A DNA stretch of 44,552 bases from Phytohabitans sp036906915 (GCF_036906915.1 NZ_JBAKHX010000067.1:1-44552); one strand, 5' to 3'; counted from the stretch's first letter, positions 24,079-32,811 are shown. The notes: generated by a model from the sequence alone, not told the origin. Made by a program: numbers and translations.

Positions 24079-24167
24079 CGGTAAGGAGGCCTCCGCTCCG
24101 GACGTGACACGCAGATCGAACCATGAAAACAAGAAAACGAATCTTTCTCTTACTGACGCATTACGGC

Positions 24168-24173
24168 TAGTAT
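24168..24173 (+). promoter_or_regulatory. -10 hexamer, carbohydrate-binding protein gene
   Basis: TAGTAT with seven bases to ATG 24181. It lies in an unusually A/T-rich segment (about 24120-24175) between the divergent sigma-factor and binding-protein genes. Confidence 0.55.
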
Positions 24174-24180
24174 CTGCCGC

Positions 24181-25101
24181 ATGGCGGAGGATCTGCGGGT
24201 AGGCGGCTGGGTATCGCTGACCAGTGTGGACGATCTGCCGGACGACTACGTCTACTGGCTGGATCGCGGCCTGACAGTGCCGGTGTCGCCGGGACGGGAG
24301 ACGTCATTGGCCCCGGCCACGAGCACGCTGATACTTCGGCGCGACTTCTCGGGCGGCTCGGTCCCCGACGCGGTGCGGGTGCGGCAGCATCGCGCGTACG
24401 CGGTACCGGTGAAAGCCATCACGATCGCGGCTGCCGTGCTCGCCGTCCCGGCTGTCCTCTATGGTTCGTCCACATCAGACGACGAGTTCGCGCTGCCCGA
24501 GCGGCCGCCGTTCGTGGCTTCCACGGGGGCGCCGAGCCAGCCGGAGCCAGCGGAAGAACCCGCGGTGTCCAACCCGGAGGGTCGGGCCCAGGCGCAGCAG
24601 GTGGCGCTCCCGCCGCGGGCGGTCGATCCGACCCGCGATCCGGTCGCACGGCCGGTCGTCCCGCCGTCGACCACGCCGCCCATACGGCCACCGGCCGGAC
24701 CGGAGCCGCAGCCCGTGCGGGTGGTCCGCGAGGCCGAGGCGAGCGGCAACGTCCGGCACGGCTCGGTCGGCACGCGAGCGCTCGGCGCGGCGTCCAGCGG
24801 CGCCGTCGTCGGCTGGATCGGCAACGGGCGGCGCAACACGCTGGAGTTCACCGGCATCACCGTCCCCAGCGCGGGGACATACCAGGTGACCGTCCACTAT
24901 GTCACTGCCGAGTGGCGCCGCGCCGGCGTCGTCGTCAACGGCCGCGACGTGCTGCTCGTCGACTTCACGTCCACCGGCGGCTGGGAGAACGTCGGCCAGG
25001 TCACCATCCCGGTAAAGCTCGCGGCCGGCACCAACACGCTGGAGTTCGGCAATCCCCACTACTGGGCCCCTGACCTCGACCGCCTGGTGATATCCCGCTA
25101 G
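24181..25101 (+). CDS. Membrane-anchored carbohydrate-binding (CBM35/CBM6-like) protein
   Basis: This 306-aa protein has a cytoplasmic N-terminus of about 75 residues, one transmembrane helix (about 76-95, VPVKAITIAAAVLAVPAVLY), a Pro/Ala/Glu-rich spacer (about 100-180) and a C-terminal beta-sandwich beginning VREAEASGN and continuing with GWIGNGRRNTLEFTGITV, SAGTYQVTVHYVTAEWR and NTLEFGNPHYWAPDLDRLVI. That pattern is typical of CBM35/CBM6 modules, which bind wall or plant glycans. There is no catalytic domain, so it may tether the cell surface to a polysaccharide or sense it. The short N-terminal domain is unassigned. Confidence 0.82.
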   Translation: MAEDLRVGGWVSLTSVDDLPDDYVYWLDRGLTVPVSPGRETSLAPATSTLILRRDFSGGSVPDAVRVRQHRAYAVPVKAITIAAAVLAVPAVLYGSSTSDDEFALPERPPFVASTGAPSQPEPAEEPAVSNPEGRAQAQQVALPPRAVDPTRDPVARPVVPPSTTPPIRPPAGPEPQPVRVVREAEASGNVRHGSVGTRALGAASSGAVVGWIGNGRRNTLEFTGITVPSAGTYQVTVHYVTAEWRRAGVVVNGRDVLLVDFTSTGGWENVGQVTIPVKLAAGTNTLEFGNPHYWAPDLDRLVISR

Positions 25102-25130
25102 AAACACACCCCCTGCCGTCGTCCGGCAAC

Positions 25131-25410
25131 GTCACGCAGACGCCCCGGATCGTGCTGTCCGCCGACCCACCTCGCGCCGAGTCGGCGGAGCACTTCGCGG
25201 TGTTGCGCCGGGTCGTCCGGGCCGAGCACCGCGCAGTCATCCTCATCAGCCACCGGCTCGCCGAGATAACAGCCGCCACCGACCGAGTCACCGCGCTGCG
25301 CGGCGGCCGGGTCGTCCACACCGGACAGGCGGCGCGGGACCGCGCCGCCCGAACTGGCGCGGTGGATGGTGGGCCGCGAGGCCGCGCTCACCACCGAGGC
25401 CGCGCCTACC
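25131..25410 (+). pseudogene. Decayed sugar/nucleoside ABC transporter ATPase fragment
   Basis: One frame reads PRIVLSADPPRAESAEHFAV, then LRRVVRAEHRAVILISHRL and AEITAATDRVTALRGGRVV. This matches the segment from Walker B to the H-loop of RbsA/YufO-type ATPases, but Walker B is destroyed (LDEPT is replaced by SADPP). From 25351 the match continues in the next frame as ELARWMVGREAALTTEA, the end of the same domain. Thus an internal frameshift and loss of both ends mark it as a remnant. Nothing else is seen between 25102 and 25467. A functional operon may once have been controlled by the adjacent IclR gene. Confidence 0.72.
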
Positions 25411-25467
25411 TGCTCGCGCTGCTCGCGATGCTGTCGTTTAGCACCAGCTCGCGTGCCCCGCGAGCCC

Positions 25468-26220
25468 TCAGAACGGGCTGAGGGAGCCCAGGCGGCGCGA
25501 GAGTTCGCCGGCGGTCTCGACGAGTGACTTCGCCATCGTCGAGTCCACATCGGGCGGCACGCTCACCGCCGTGCCCACGATGGCCATGGCCGCGATGATC
25601 GTCGCACCCTCGAAGACCGGTGCCGCGATGGTACGGACCCCGCTCGGCGCGAGGGAGTCCACCGCCACGCCCCGCTCGCGGATAGCGGCCAGCTCGCCGG
25701 CCAGCTCGGGCGACTGGTGCAGCAGCTTCGGCAGGCCGGGCACCTGGTCGGGCGGGAGGAACGCGCAGAACACCCGGCCCTGCGCCGAGCCGGTCACCTC
25801 CAGGCGGGCGCCGGCGCGCACGCTGATCCGCACGGAGTGGTCGGTGTTGTCGGCCGACCGCACGACCGTCGGCGCCTCGCCGTCCCACACGCTCAGCACC
25901 ACGGTCTCGTCGACCTGCTTGACGAGCTTCTCCAGGTGCGGCTCGGCCACGGTCACGATCGGCAGCCCGGCGCGCGCCGACGCGGCGAGGGTGAGCACCT
26001 GCGGCCCGAGGGAGTACAGCGCAGTCTGCTCGTCGTAGCGGAGCAGGTTCGCGGCGCGCAGCGCCTTCGTGTAGCGGTGCGCGGTCGCCTTGCTCGCGCC
26101 GAGCCGGATGGTGATCTCTTTGAGGCTCAGGTACGGCTGGCTGACCGTGAACGCGCACAGGATGAGGGCCGCCCGCTGCACCGTCTGGATCGTCGGTGCG
26201 GCGTCCCCCTCGGTCGTCAT
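25468..26220 (-). CDS. IclR-family transcriptional regulator
   Basis: The 250-aa protein has an N-terminal winged helix (about 10-70: VQRAALILCAFTVSQPYLSL, then KEITIRLGASKATAHRYTKAL) and an IclR effector domain (about 80-250) with GSAQGRVFCAFLPP and the conserved IAAPVFEGATIIAAMAIVG. The start ATG 26220 fits the family; longer upstream reading is not coding. CATAAT lies six bases upstream. The remnant ABC ATPase downstream suggests that its original target operon has been lost (inference). Confidence 0.9.
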   Translation of the reverse strand: MTTEGDAAPTIQTVQRAALILCAFTVSQPYLSLKEITIRLGASKATAHRYTKALRAANLLRYDEQTALYSLGPQVLTLAASARAGLPIVTVAEPHLEKLVKQVDETVVLSVWDGEAPTVVRSADNTDHSVRISVRAGARLEVTGSAQGRVFCAFLPPDQVPGLPKLLHQSPELAGELAAIRERGVAVDSLAPSGVRTIAAPVFEGATIIAAMAIVGTAVSVPPDVDSTMAKSLVETAGELSRRLGSLSPF

Positions 26221-26226
26221 CGGCGC

Positions 26227-26255
26227 ATTATGACATGGGATTTCGCTATATGGGA
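26227..26255 (-). promoter_or_regulatory. IclR gene promoter and ATGGGA direct repeats
   Basis: CATAAT (minus strand, 26227-26232) is six bases before ATG 26220. On the plus strand, ATGGGA occurs at 26235-26240 and 26250-26255, a 15-bp period just upstream of the -10. This could be an autoregulatory site. Confidence 0.4.
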
Positions 26256-26287
26256 CGCGTTCAGCACCACGGCCCACCCGCCTGTCG

Positions 26288-26293
26288 TACAGT
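26288..26293 (+). promoter_or_regulatory. -10 hexamer, PrsW gene
   Basis: TACAGT with six bases to ATG 26300; leaderless arrangement. Confidence 0.5.
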
Positions 26294-26299
26294 GCCGGC

Positions 26300-27091
26300 A
26301 TGGCGCGTGTGTGGCGGCGGTGGGCGTGGATCGCCGTACTGGTGATCGGCCTGGCCCTGTATCTTCTCGTGCTCCGCACGATGGTCGAGACCAAGAACCC
26401 CAACTTCGTCCCGGCGACGATCCTGCTCGGCGCGGCCGTCGTGCCGGCGACGTTCCTGACGTTCGTGCAGGGCCGGTCCGGGCGGTGGCAGGTGCCGGCG
26501 GTGGTGCTCGCGGCGGCGGCGTTCCTCGGCGGCGTGCTCGGCGTGGTCGTGGCCGGGCAGCTGGAGTACGACGCGTTGCGCGACCTGGGCGGCCTGCCGA
26601 TGGTGTTCGTGGCGATCATCGAGGAGAGCGCCAAGCTGATCGTCCCGGCGATCATCCTCGCGCTGCTGTGGCGGCGCCGCCGCGACCCCAGCGACGGGCT
26701 CGTGATCGGTGTCGCGAGCGGCATGGGGTTCGCGGCGCTGGAGACGATGGGGTACGCGTTCACCGCGCTGCTCGCCTCGAACGGCAGCATCGGCGCCGTG
26801 GAGGAGACGCTCTTCGTCCGCGGGCTGCTCGCGCCCGCCGGGCACACCGCGTGGACCGGCCTGACCTGCGGCGCGCTGTTCGCGCTCGCGGCGCACCCCA
26901 CGGGCAAGCGGGTGCTGATCTTCGTGGGTACGTTCGCCGGGGCCGTCGCGCTGCACGCGCTGTGGGACAGCCTGGGGTCCGTGATCGCGTACGTCGTGCT
27001 GGGCGTGGTGAGCATCGGCTGGCTGTTGCTGGAGATGCGCCGCTACCGCACCCTCTCCGCGCACCAGGGCGCCGTTCCCCGGCCCGCCTGA
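26300..27091 (+). CDS. PrsW-family intramembrane metalloprotease
   Basis: The 263-aa membrane protein has about eight hydrophobic helices and the PrsW signatures: IIEESAKL with Glu108/Glu109, GMGFAALETMGYAF with Glu148, GHTAWTG with His182 and ALHALWDS with His219. These residues form the proposed metal/catalytic centre. In Bacillus, PrsW cleaves an anti-sigma factor. No anti-sigma gene is adjacent here, so its substrate is unknown; regulated proteolysis in signalling is the likely role. Confidence 0.9.
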   Translation: MARVWRRWAWIAVLVIGLALYLLVLRTMVETKNPNFVPATILLGAAVVPATFLTFVQGRSGRWQVPAVVLAAAAFLGGVLGVVVAGQLEYDALRDLGGLPMVFVAIIEESAKLIVPAIILALLWRRRRDPSDGLVIGVASGMGFAALETMGYAFTALLASNGSIGAVEETLFVRGLLAPAGHTAWTGLTCGALFALAAHPTGKRVLIFVGTFAGAVALHALWDSLGSVIAYVVLGVVSIGWLLLEMRRYRTLSAHQGAVPRPA

Positions 27092-27095
27092 CGTA

Positions 27096-27128
27096 GCGGG
27101 GCGCCGTCCCACGGTGGCGGCGCCCCGC
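27096..27128. terminator. Bidirectional hairpin terminator
   Basis: GCGGGGCGCCG and CGGCGCCCCGC are perfect 11-bp complements with an 11-base loop, placed exactly between the convergent PrsW and GH5 stop codons. There is no U-tract, as is usual in high-GC actinobacteria. Confidence 0.75.
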
Positions 27129-27134
27129 AAACAC

Positions 27135-28910
27135 CTACGACGGGAAGTGCTGAGCCCGCCAGGCGGCCAGCTCACTGCGTGCCGCCGCCAGCTGTGCCGC
27201 TGTCACGGTGCCGCCCGCGGCGTTGACCACCAGCGCCACGTGCACACCGCTGCCGGCGTCGACAAGCAGCCGCCTGGCGGTCGCCGACCCCTCCTCCAGC
27301 GCCGTCGACACCGCGCCGCTGGCGGGTACACCGAAGACCGCGCCGACGTCGCTGACGACCGCGGTGCTGCCCGGCGCGAACGAGCCCGGCAGGTGCAGTT
27401 CGGTGGTGCCGGTGGTGCCCCGCCAGACCAGCACGCCGTACTGCCGGCCGCTGGCGAGGGCCCGGACGGTCGGCAGGCTCGCCGGTACCGTCAGCCAGGC
27501 CTGCTGCGTGCCCGCGCCGGCGTACCCGGAGCGCGCCAGGTCCTCGTACGCGAACGCGAGCGTCGTGCCGGAGACCGCGCTGGGGTAGAGCCGGTCGAGT
27601 ACCCGCCGGTCGAGGCGCGGCACCACGGCGCCGGACGAGTTGACGGCGACCACCGAGTGGTCCTCGTCGTTCCAGCCATCACCGGGCTCCTCGTGTTGTC
27701 CACTGTAGATATCCCAGTGCCACATCGTGTTGGACAGCACGGTGCCACCCGACGCCGGGCTGCCCCACCAGCTCGCCCCGCGGATGCCGGCGTCCATGCC
27801 CTGGTACATCGAGCGCACCATCCACGGTGTCCGGTCACTGTGGAGTGAGTTGCCGAACTCGGAGACGAATGGCGCCGTGGCGAGATACTTGGCCCGGTCA
27901 CGGATGCGGCTCATCGCGGACGCGTACGTGCCGTCACCGGCGGCGGTGGGGTCCAGCGTGATGCGGGCGCCGTCGTAGTAGTGGCTGTTGAACACGTACC
28001 GCGTGCCGAGCGGCGAGATGGTGGACAGGCCACCCTGCTCGAAGAAGGCGGTGTTCCAGAAGACGAGCGGCTCGACGTACGCCGGCTTGGTGGCCCACCC
28101 CGACTCGTCCATCTTGGCGCGGATCTTCTGGTAGAACGGCATCAGGTAGCGAGCTTCCCACTCGACACCTGAGCGACCGTCCAGCCCGCCGTCGAACGGT
28201 TCGTTGAACGGGTCGAGGCCCACGATCTTGTCGAACGCGGCGGCGGGCAGTCGCTGCCGCAGGTACCGCATCGCCGCGCCCGCCTGGGTGAGGTACGCGT
28301 CCTGCACGCCGTACCTGTTGCGCCAGAAGTCGTAGACGGCCTCCCGGACGGCGCCGTTGTTCTGCATGTTCTGCCCCCACAGGAAGCAGATGCCGCACGA
28401 CTCGTCGGGATAGTCGCCCAGGTCGATGACCCACTTGGGTGCGCCGTCGCCGTCGTACCAGCTGTCCTCGTCGAACAGGTGCGCCGAGTACAGGTCCTGG
28501 TGGTAGTCGACGAGCACGTGGATGCCCCGGTCGGTGAACTCGCGCATCTGCTCGATCGCGCGGTCCAGGTAGCCGTAGTCGATGGTATTCCGCGCGGGCT
28601 GCACGCCCTCCCAACTGATGAGGAACCGGATGGCGTTGGCGCCGGTGAGGTCGCGCATGGCCTGCGCCGACTTGGCGGCGTCCGCGCGGCTCTTGAACGG
28701 CAGCAGGCCGTTCTCGGCGAGCTTGGCGCTGCCCGCGACGTTGAAGCCGCGCAGCACGATCTCGCGACCGCTGTCGTCGCGGAAGACGGCGCCGTAGGCG
28801 CCCTGCGAGGTGGGCAGAGGAGCCGCCGACGCCGCCGGCACCGCGCCACCCGCACTGACCGCGAGCAGCGCGGCCACACAGAATATGAATGTTCTTCGCA
28901 TCACCACCAT
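27135..28910 (-). CDS. Secreted GH5-family glycosidase (endoglycosylceramidase-like)
   Basis: The 591-aa product has a Sec signal peptide (about 1-30, ending AASAA) and a TIM-barrel GH5 domain. Motifs include LRGFNVAGSAK, VLVDYHQDLYS, the acid/base Glu237 in GLDPFNEP and the nucleophile Glu351 in FVSEFGNS. The DYHQDLYS and DPFNEP forms and a C-terminal beta domain (about 475-590) fit endoglycosylceramidase or related beta-glycosidases rather than plain cellulases. It is secreted and probably attacks glycolipids or plant/microbial glycans; the substrate is unproven. ATG 28910 is supported by TAACAT six bases and TTGTCC a further 17 bases upstream; ATG 28901 is an alternative. Confidence 0.9.
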   Translation of the reverse strand: MVVMRRTFIFCVAALLAVSAGGAVPAASAAPLPTSQGAYGAVFRDDSGREIVLRGFNVAGSAKLAENGLLPFKSRADAAKSAQAMRDLTGANAIRFLISWEGVQPARNTIDYGYLDRAIEQMREFTDRGIHVLVDYHQDLYSAHLFDEDSWYDGDGAPKWVIDLGDYPDESCGICFLWGQNMQNNGAVREAVYDFWRNRYGVQDAYLTQAGAAMRYLRQRLPAAAFDKIVGLDPFNEPFDGGLDGRSGVEWEARYLMPFYQKIRAKMDESGWATKPAYVEPLVFWNTAFFEQGGLSTISPLGTRYVFNSHYYDGARITLDPTAAGDGTYASAMSRIRDRAKYLATAPFVSEFGNSLHSDRTPWMVRSMYQGMDAGIRGASWWGSPASGGTVLSNTMWHWDIYSGQHEEPGDGWNDEDHSVVAVNSSGAVVPRLDRRVLDRLYPSAVSGTTLAFAYEDLARSGYAGAGTQQAWLTVPASLPTVRALASGRQYGVLVWRGTTGTTELHLPGSFAPGSTAVVSDVGAVFGVPASGAVSTALEEGSATARRLLVDAGSGVHVALVVNAAGGTVTAAQLAAARSELAAWRAQHFPS

Positions 28911-28916
28911 GTGAGG

Positions 28917-28945
28917 ATGTTAACGGTGATCGATGGCGCGGACAA
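28917..28945 (-). promoter_or_regulatory. Promoter of the GH5 gene
   Basis: Minus-strand -35 TTGTCC (28940-28945), 17-bp spacer and -10 TAACAT (28917-28922), six bases before ATG 28910. It is one of the better sigma-70-type promoters in the window and implies leaderless mRNA. Confidence 0.6.
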
Positions 28946-28960
28946 TGATCCAATGTCGGT

Positions 28961-30190
28961 GTGGTGATGGAGTCCCAGTCGCTGTGGAGGAACCGGGACT
29001 TCACCATCTTCTGGTTCGCGCAGACGCTGTCCGTGGCGGGCGACTCGTTCTCATATGTGGCTTTGCCGCTGCTCCTGCTGCACGCCACCGGCTCGGTCGC
29101 GCAGATGGGGCTGCTCACCGGCGTCGCCGCGGCCGGGTCGATCATCGCGGGGATCTTCGCGGGCGTCGTCGCCGACCGGGTACGCCGCCGCACCCTGCTG
29201 ATCGTCTGCGACGTCGCCCGCTTCGTCCTCTATGCATCGATACCGGTCGTCTGGTGGTTTTCGCCGCAGATCTGGCTGCTGTACGTCGTCGTGCCGCTCG
29301 CCGCCGCGTTCGCGATGGTGTTCCGGGTCGGCTACGTGGCCGCCGTGCCGTACCTTGTCGGCGCCGACCGGATCACCGAGGCCAACGGTCGCCTCTCTGG
29401 CACGTACGCCACCGCGTGGGTCGGCGGGCCCATGCTCGCCGGGATCATCTCCGGCGTCTTCGGGCCGACCGCCGCCGTCGCGATCGACGCCGGCACGTTC
29501 GCGGTCTCCGCGATCGGGCTGTGCTTCATCCGCCCCCGCGCCCGCCCATCCGAAGCGCCCAGCCGGGTGTCGGCGCGTGACTTCTTCGTCGGTGCCCAGT
29601 TTCTGTGGAAGCACCCGGTGCTGCGGTCGCTGACCGTGCTGCTGGCATTCCTGGCGTTCCTGACCACCGGGCTGACCGACATCTACGTCTTCTACGTCGG
29701 CCACCAGCTGAACCAGCCCGACCGCACCGTCGGGTACGTGCTCGCCGCCGGCGCCGTCGGCACGATCATCGCGGCGGTCCTCGTGTCGTGCGCCCGCCGT
29801 GCGCTCGGTTTCGGCGCCTGCTGGATCGGCTCGTACGCCGTGAGCGGCTTCGCGATCGCCTGCATCGGCCTGTCCACGTCGGTGCCCGTGATCGCTGGCC
29901 TGGTGACGGTGGTGGTGTTCGGCACCAGCATGGCCGGGATCTGCTCGCTGTCGCTGCGGCAGGAGGTCACGCCAGAGCACCTGCTGGGTCGGGTCACATC
30001 CGCGTTCTGGACGATCCACATGTCACTCGGCCCGATCGGCGCGGCGGTGCTGACGGTGGGCGTTGCCCAGTACGGGGTACGGGCGCTGCTGCTCGCGGCG
30101 GGCTCGATATGCGTGCTGATCGCGGTGGCGGCATCCCTGACCCCGATCCGCCAGGCCCGTCCCGAGGCGGCGCCCGCGATGGGGGACTAG
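28961..30190 (+). CDS. MFS transporter (MFS_3/enterobactin-exporter type)
   Basis: The 409-aa protein has 12 predicted helices and the MFS_3 pattern: LWRNRDFTIFWFAQTLSVAG at the start, GVVADRVRRRTLLIVCDVAR for motif A, and LLGRVTSAFWTIHMSLGPIG in the second half. Homologues export siderophores or macrolide-like drugs. The start may be GTG 28961, GTG 28964 or ATG 28967, all in frame. It is divergent from the GH5 gene. A YCF48-like protein gene follows 10 bp downstream. Confidence 0.9.
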   Translation: MVMESQSLWRNRDFTIFWFAQTLSVAGDSFSYVALPLLLLHATGSVAQMGLLTGVAAAGSIIAGIFAGVVADRVRRRTLLIVCDVARFVLYASIPVVWWFSPQIWLLYVVVPLAAAFAMVFRVGYVAAVPYLVGADRITEANGRLSGTYATAWVGGPMLAGIISGVFGPTAAVAIDAGTFAVSAIGLCFIRPRARPSEAPSRVSARDFFVGAQFLWKHPVLRSLTVLLAFLAFLTTGLTDIYVFYVGHQLNQPDRTVGYVLAAGAVGTIIAAVLVSCARRALGFGACWIGSYAVSGFAIACIGLSTSVPVIAGLVTVVVFGTSMAGICSLSLRQEVTPEHLLGRVTSAFWTIHMSLGPIGAAVLTVGVAQYGVRALLLAAGSICVLIAVAASLTPIRQARPEAAPAMGD

Positions 30191-30193
30191 CCT
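30188..30193 (+). promoter_or_regulatory. -10 hexamer, YCF48-like gene
   Basis: TAGCCT with seven bases to ATG 30201. The TAG is also the stop codon of the MFS gene, so the downstream gene may have an independent promoter inside the end of the upstream one. Confidence 0.45.
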
Positions 30194-30200
30194 GCTGGCT

Positions 30201-31250
30201 ATGAGACTGCGGACACTGTCGATACTTGTCCCCGCACTTCTCCTGCTCGCCGGCTTCACGCACGGAAGATCACCCACCTGGGAGCTCTCCCACACGGGCG
30301 TCACCGCGCGGCTGCGCGGCCTGTCCGTCGTCAGCGCCAACGTCGCGTGGGCCAGCGGCAGCGCCGGCACCGTGCTGCGCACCGTCGACAGTGGACGGAC
30401 ATGGCAGCAGGTCGGCCCGCCCGATACCGCTGACCTGCAATTCCGTGACATCGAGGCGTTCAGCGCCGACCGCGCGGTGGCGCTGTCGATCGGCGAAGGC
30501 GAGGCGTCGCGCATCTACGCGACCGCCGACGGCGGCCGCACCTGGACCGAGACGTTCCGCAACGACGAACCGCGCGCCTTCTACGACTGCATCGCGTTCT
30601 TCGACCACAGGCGAGGACTCGCGCTCTCGGACCCCGTCGACGGGCGCTTCCGCATCGCGGCCACCGCTGACGGCGGGCGTTCGTGGCGCGTCCTTTCCGG
30701 GTACGCCATGCCGGCCGCGCTGGAGGGTGAGTTCGCGTTCGCGGCCAGCGGTACCTGCCTCGTGACCGCCGACCGCGGCAGGCCGTGGGCGTGGTTCGCG
30801 ACCGGCGGCGGCGCCACGGCACGGGTCTTCCGCACCCACGACTTCGGCCGCACCTGGCGCGTCGTCGACAGCCCGGTGCCGAGCGGCCCGAGCGCCGGCA
30901 TCTACTCGCTCGCCTTCCGGGACGCCCGGCAGGGCCTCGCGGTGGGCGGCGACTTCGCGGCACCGACGGTCGCACCCGACGCCGCGGCCGCGACCCGCGA
31001 CGGCGGCCGCAGCTGGACCACCGCCGCGGTCGTGCCGGGGGCGTACCGCTCGGGCGTCACCTGGCTGCCCCGCACCAAGCGGGCGGCGATCGCGGTGGGC
31101 CCGACCGGCAGCGACCTGACCCGCGACGGCGGGCGCACCTGGACCCGCTTCGACACCGGCAGCTTCGACGCCGTCGACTGCGCCGGCGACGGCACCTGCT
31201 GGGCCTCGGGCGAACAGGGCCGGCTCGCCCGCCTCCGCTCTTCTTCGTGA
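30201..31250 (+). CDS. YCF48/BNR-repeat beta-propeller protein, secreted
   Basis: The 349-aa protein has an N-terminal signal peptide (LSILVPALLLLAGFTHG) and repeated BNR/Asp-box motifs: SGRTWQQ, DGGRTWTE, DGGRSWRV, FGRTWRV, DGGRSWTT and DGGRTWTR. This indicates a six- to seven-bladed propeller of the YCF48-like or sialidase-fold type. No catalytic sialidase residues (FRIP, nucleophile Tyr context) were recognised, so it is probably a structural or assembly protein. Function unknown. Confidence 0.85.
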   Translation: MRLRTLSILVPALLLLAGFTHGRSPTWELSHTGVTARLRGLSVVSANVAWASGSAGTVLRTVDSGRTWQQVGPPDTADLQFRDIEAFSADRAVALSIGEGEASRIYATADGGRTWTETFRNDEPRAFYDCIAFFDHRRGLALSDPVDGRFRIAATADGGRSWRVLSGYAMPAALEGEFAFAASGTCLVTADRGRPWAWFATGGGATARVFRTHDFGRTWRVVDSPVPSGPSAGIYSLAFRDARQGLAVGGDFAAPTVAPDAAAATRDGGRSWTTAAVVPGAYRSGVTWLPRTKRAAIAVGPTGSDLTRDGGRTWTRFDTGSFDAVDCAGDGTCWASGEQGRLARLRSSS

Positions 31251-31302
31251 TCAGGGCGTCGCTAGGTTGTAAGGTCGGCGGCTTGGGGGAATAAGGAGTG
31301 CC

Positions 31303-32205
31303 GTGACCGCAGTTGAGCAGGCCCGCGCCCGGGTGGGCACGATCGCGCTTCCGGCCGCCTGGCTTCTGGTGGTAGGCGCCGTCCAAGGGGCGGCTCTCCT
31401 CCTGTTGTGGCGGTTCTTCGTGCGCACCGAGCGCGGCCAGCTCCTAGACACCATCGCGCTGGCCGGCAACCGCATCGGCCAGGACGAGGTCGACGGCCTC
31501 GCCAACACCGTCCTCAACGCCGTCTCGGTGGCGTCCCTCGCGGTGGCCACCGTGGTGATCGCGGTCATCGCGCTCGCCCGCGGCCGGGTGCTGCTGACGC
31601 TGGTGGTGACCCTCTTCGTCGTGGCCGCCAACCTGACCAGCCAGATCTTCAAGTGGGGCCTCTACCGGCCGGACTTCGGCGTCGACCCCGAACGCGCCAG
31701 CGCCGGCAACAGCTTCCCCAGTGGCCACGCCACGGTCGCGATGTCGGTGGCGATCGCGCTGGTGCTCGTGCTGCCGCCGCGGGCGCGCGGGATCGGCGCC
31801 GTGATCGGCGCGGTCTACGCCGGCGTGGCCGGCGTCGCGACCATGTCGCTCGGCTGGCACCGGCCGAGCGACGTCGTGGGCTCGGTGCTGATCGCCGGCG
31901 CGTGGGCCTCGGTGGCGGGCCTTCTTCTGGTACTGGCACAGGGTCGCGACGTGGCGGTGCGCTCCGGTGACGCGCGGCCGTTCGCAGTGGCGCTGCTGGC
32001 ACTGGCTGGCGTGTTGCTGCTGGTCGCGGCGGCCGCCGCCTTCCGCATCACCGACGCCGTCGCGTCCACACCCATCGACGAACTGGGGCGAAGCCGGCTC
32101 TTAACCGCGTACGCGGGCGCGGCAGCCGGCATCGCCGGCGCGACGGCGGTGGTGATGGCGCTCGTCCTCTCCACCGCCCAGCGCGTCGTGCCCTGGCGGG
32201 CTTGA
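31303..32205 (+). CDS. PAP2-family phosphatase, membrane
   Basis: The 300-aa membrane protein starts with GTG 31303 after an AAGGAG site. PAP2 motifs 2 and 3 are clear: NSFPSGHATVAMSV and SLGWHRPSDVVGS (catalytic histidines). Motif 1 is FKWGLYRPDFG, shorter than the usual K-x6-RP. The N- and C-terminal hydrophobic helices anchor it. Members dephosphorylate undecaprenyl diphosphate, phosphatidic acid or decaprenylphosphoryl sugars; the substrate here is unknown. Confidence 0.9.
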   Translation: MTAVEQARARVGTIALPAAWLLVVGAVQGAALLLLWRFFVRTERGQLLDTIALAGNRIGQDEVDGLANTVLNAVSVASLAVATVVIAVIALARGRVLLTLVVTLFVVAANLTSQIFKWGLYRPDFGVDPERASAGNSFPSGHATVAMSVAIALVLVLPPRARGIGAVIGAVYAGVAGVATMSLGWHRPSDVVGSVLIAGAWASVAGLLLVLAQGRDVAVRSGDARPFAVALLALAGVLLLVAAAAAFRITDAVASTPIDELGRSRLLTAYAGAAAGIAGATAVVMALVLSTAQRVVPWRA

Positions 32206-32214
32206 CCCGCCGGC

Positions 32215-32796
32215 TCAGCCCAGAAACGTCACGGGCTCGGGCTCGTTGCCCTCGCGCCACTTGATGCCGCAGCCCATGCTCGGCACGTGCGGCTCGGGCA
32301 CCGCCTCGCCGCGCAGCACCCGGTCGACCGCGTCGCGCAGCAGCTCACCCGTCACCGGCAGGTCGTTGCGCGGCCGGCTCTCGTCGAACGCGCCCCGATA
32401 CACCAGCCGGCGCTGCCCGTCGTACAGGAAGAAGTCCGGCGTGCACGCCGCCGCGTACGCCTTGGCGACCTCCTGCGAGGCGTCCACCAGGTACGGGAAC
32501 GTGAAACCAGCCCGCTCGACCTGGGCGGCCAGCCCTGGTACATCGTCGTCGGGATAGTTGACGACGTCGTTGCTCGAGATGGCGACGGTGGCGAGCCCCT
32601 TGCCGGCGTACTCGGAGGTGAACGCGCCCAGCGCGGACTCGACGTGCCGCACGTACGGGCAGTGGTTGCTGAGGAACACGACCAGCAGCGCGGGCGCCGA
32701 GATGTCGGTCAGCTTCACTTCGGGACCGGCGAGCGAGGGCAGCGCGAAGTCCGGCGCGGGCGTGCCGAGGGGTACGAGGTGCGACGAAACGGCCAT
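32215..32796 (-). CDS. Thioredoxin-fold (AhpC/ResA-like) protein
   Basis: The 193-aa cytoplasmic protein has a peroxiredoxin/thioredoxin fold with the sequence SNHCPYVRHVES around Cys46. A second resolving Cys is not in a CxxC, but Cys residues occur at TPDF- and MGCG-type positions further on. This NHCPYV group is common in actinobacteria and annotated as thioredoxin family or redoxin; substrate unknown. TACTCT lies seven bases before ATG 32796. Confidence 0.88.
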   Translation of the reverse strand: MAVSSHLVPLGTPAPDFALPSLAGPEVKLTDISAPALLVVFLSNHCPYVRHVESALGAFTSEYAGKGLATVAISSNDVVNYPDDDVPGLAAQVERAGFTFPYLVDASQEVAKAYAAACTPDFFLYDGQRRLVYRGAFDESRPRNDLPVTGELLRDAVDRVLRGEAVPEPHVPSMGCGIKWREGNEPEPVTFLG

Positions 32797-32803
32797 GCCG
32801 GCG

Positions 32804-32809
32804 AGAGTA
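32804..32809 (-). promoter_or_regulatory. -10 hexamer, thioredoxin-like gene
   Basis: TACTCT on the minus strand, seven bases before ATG 32796. Confidence 0.45.
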
Positions 32810-32811
32810 CG

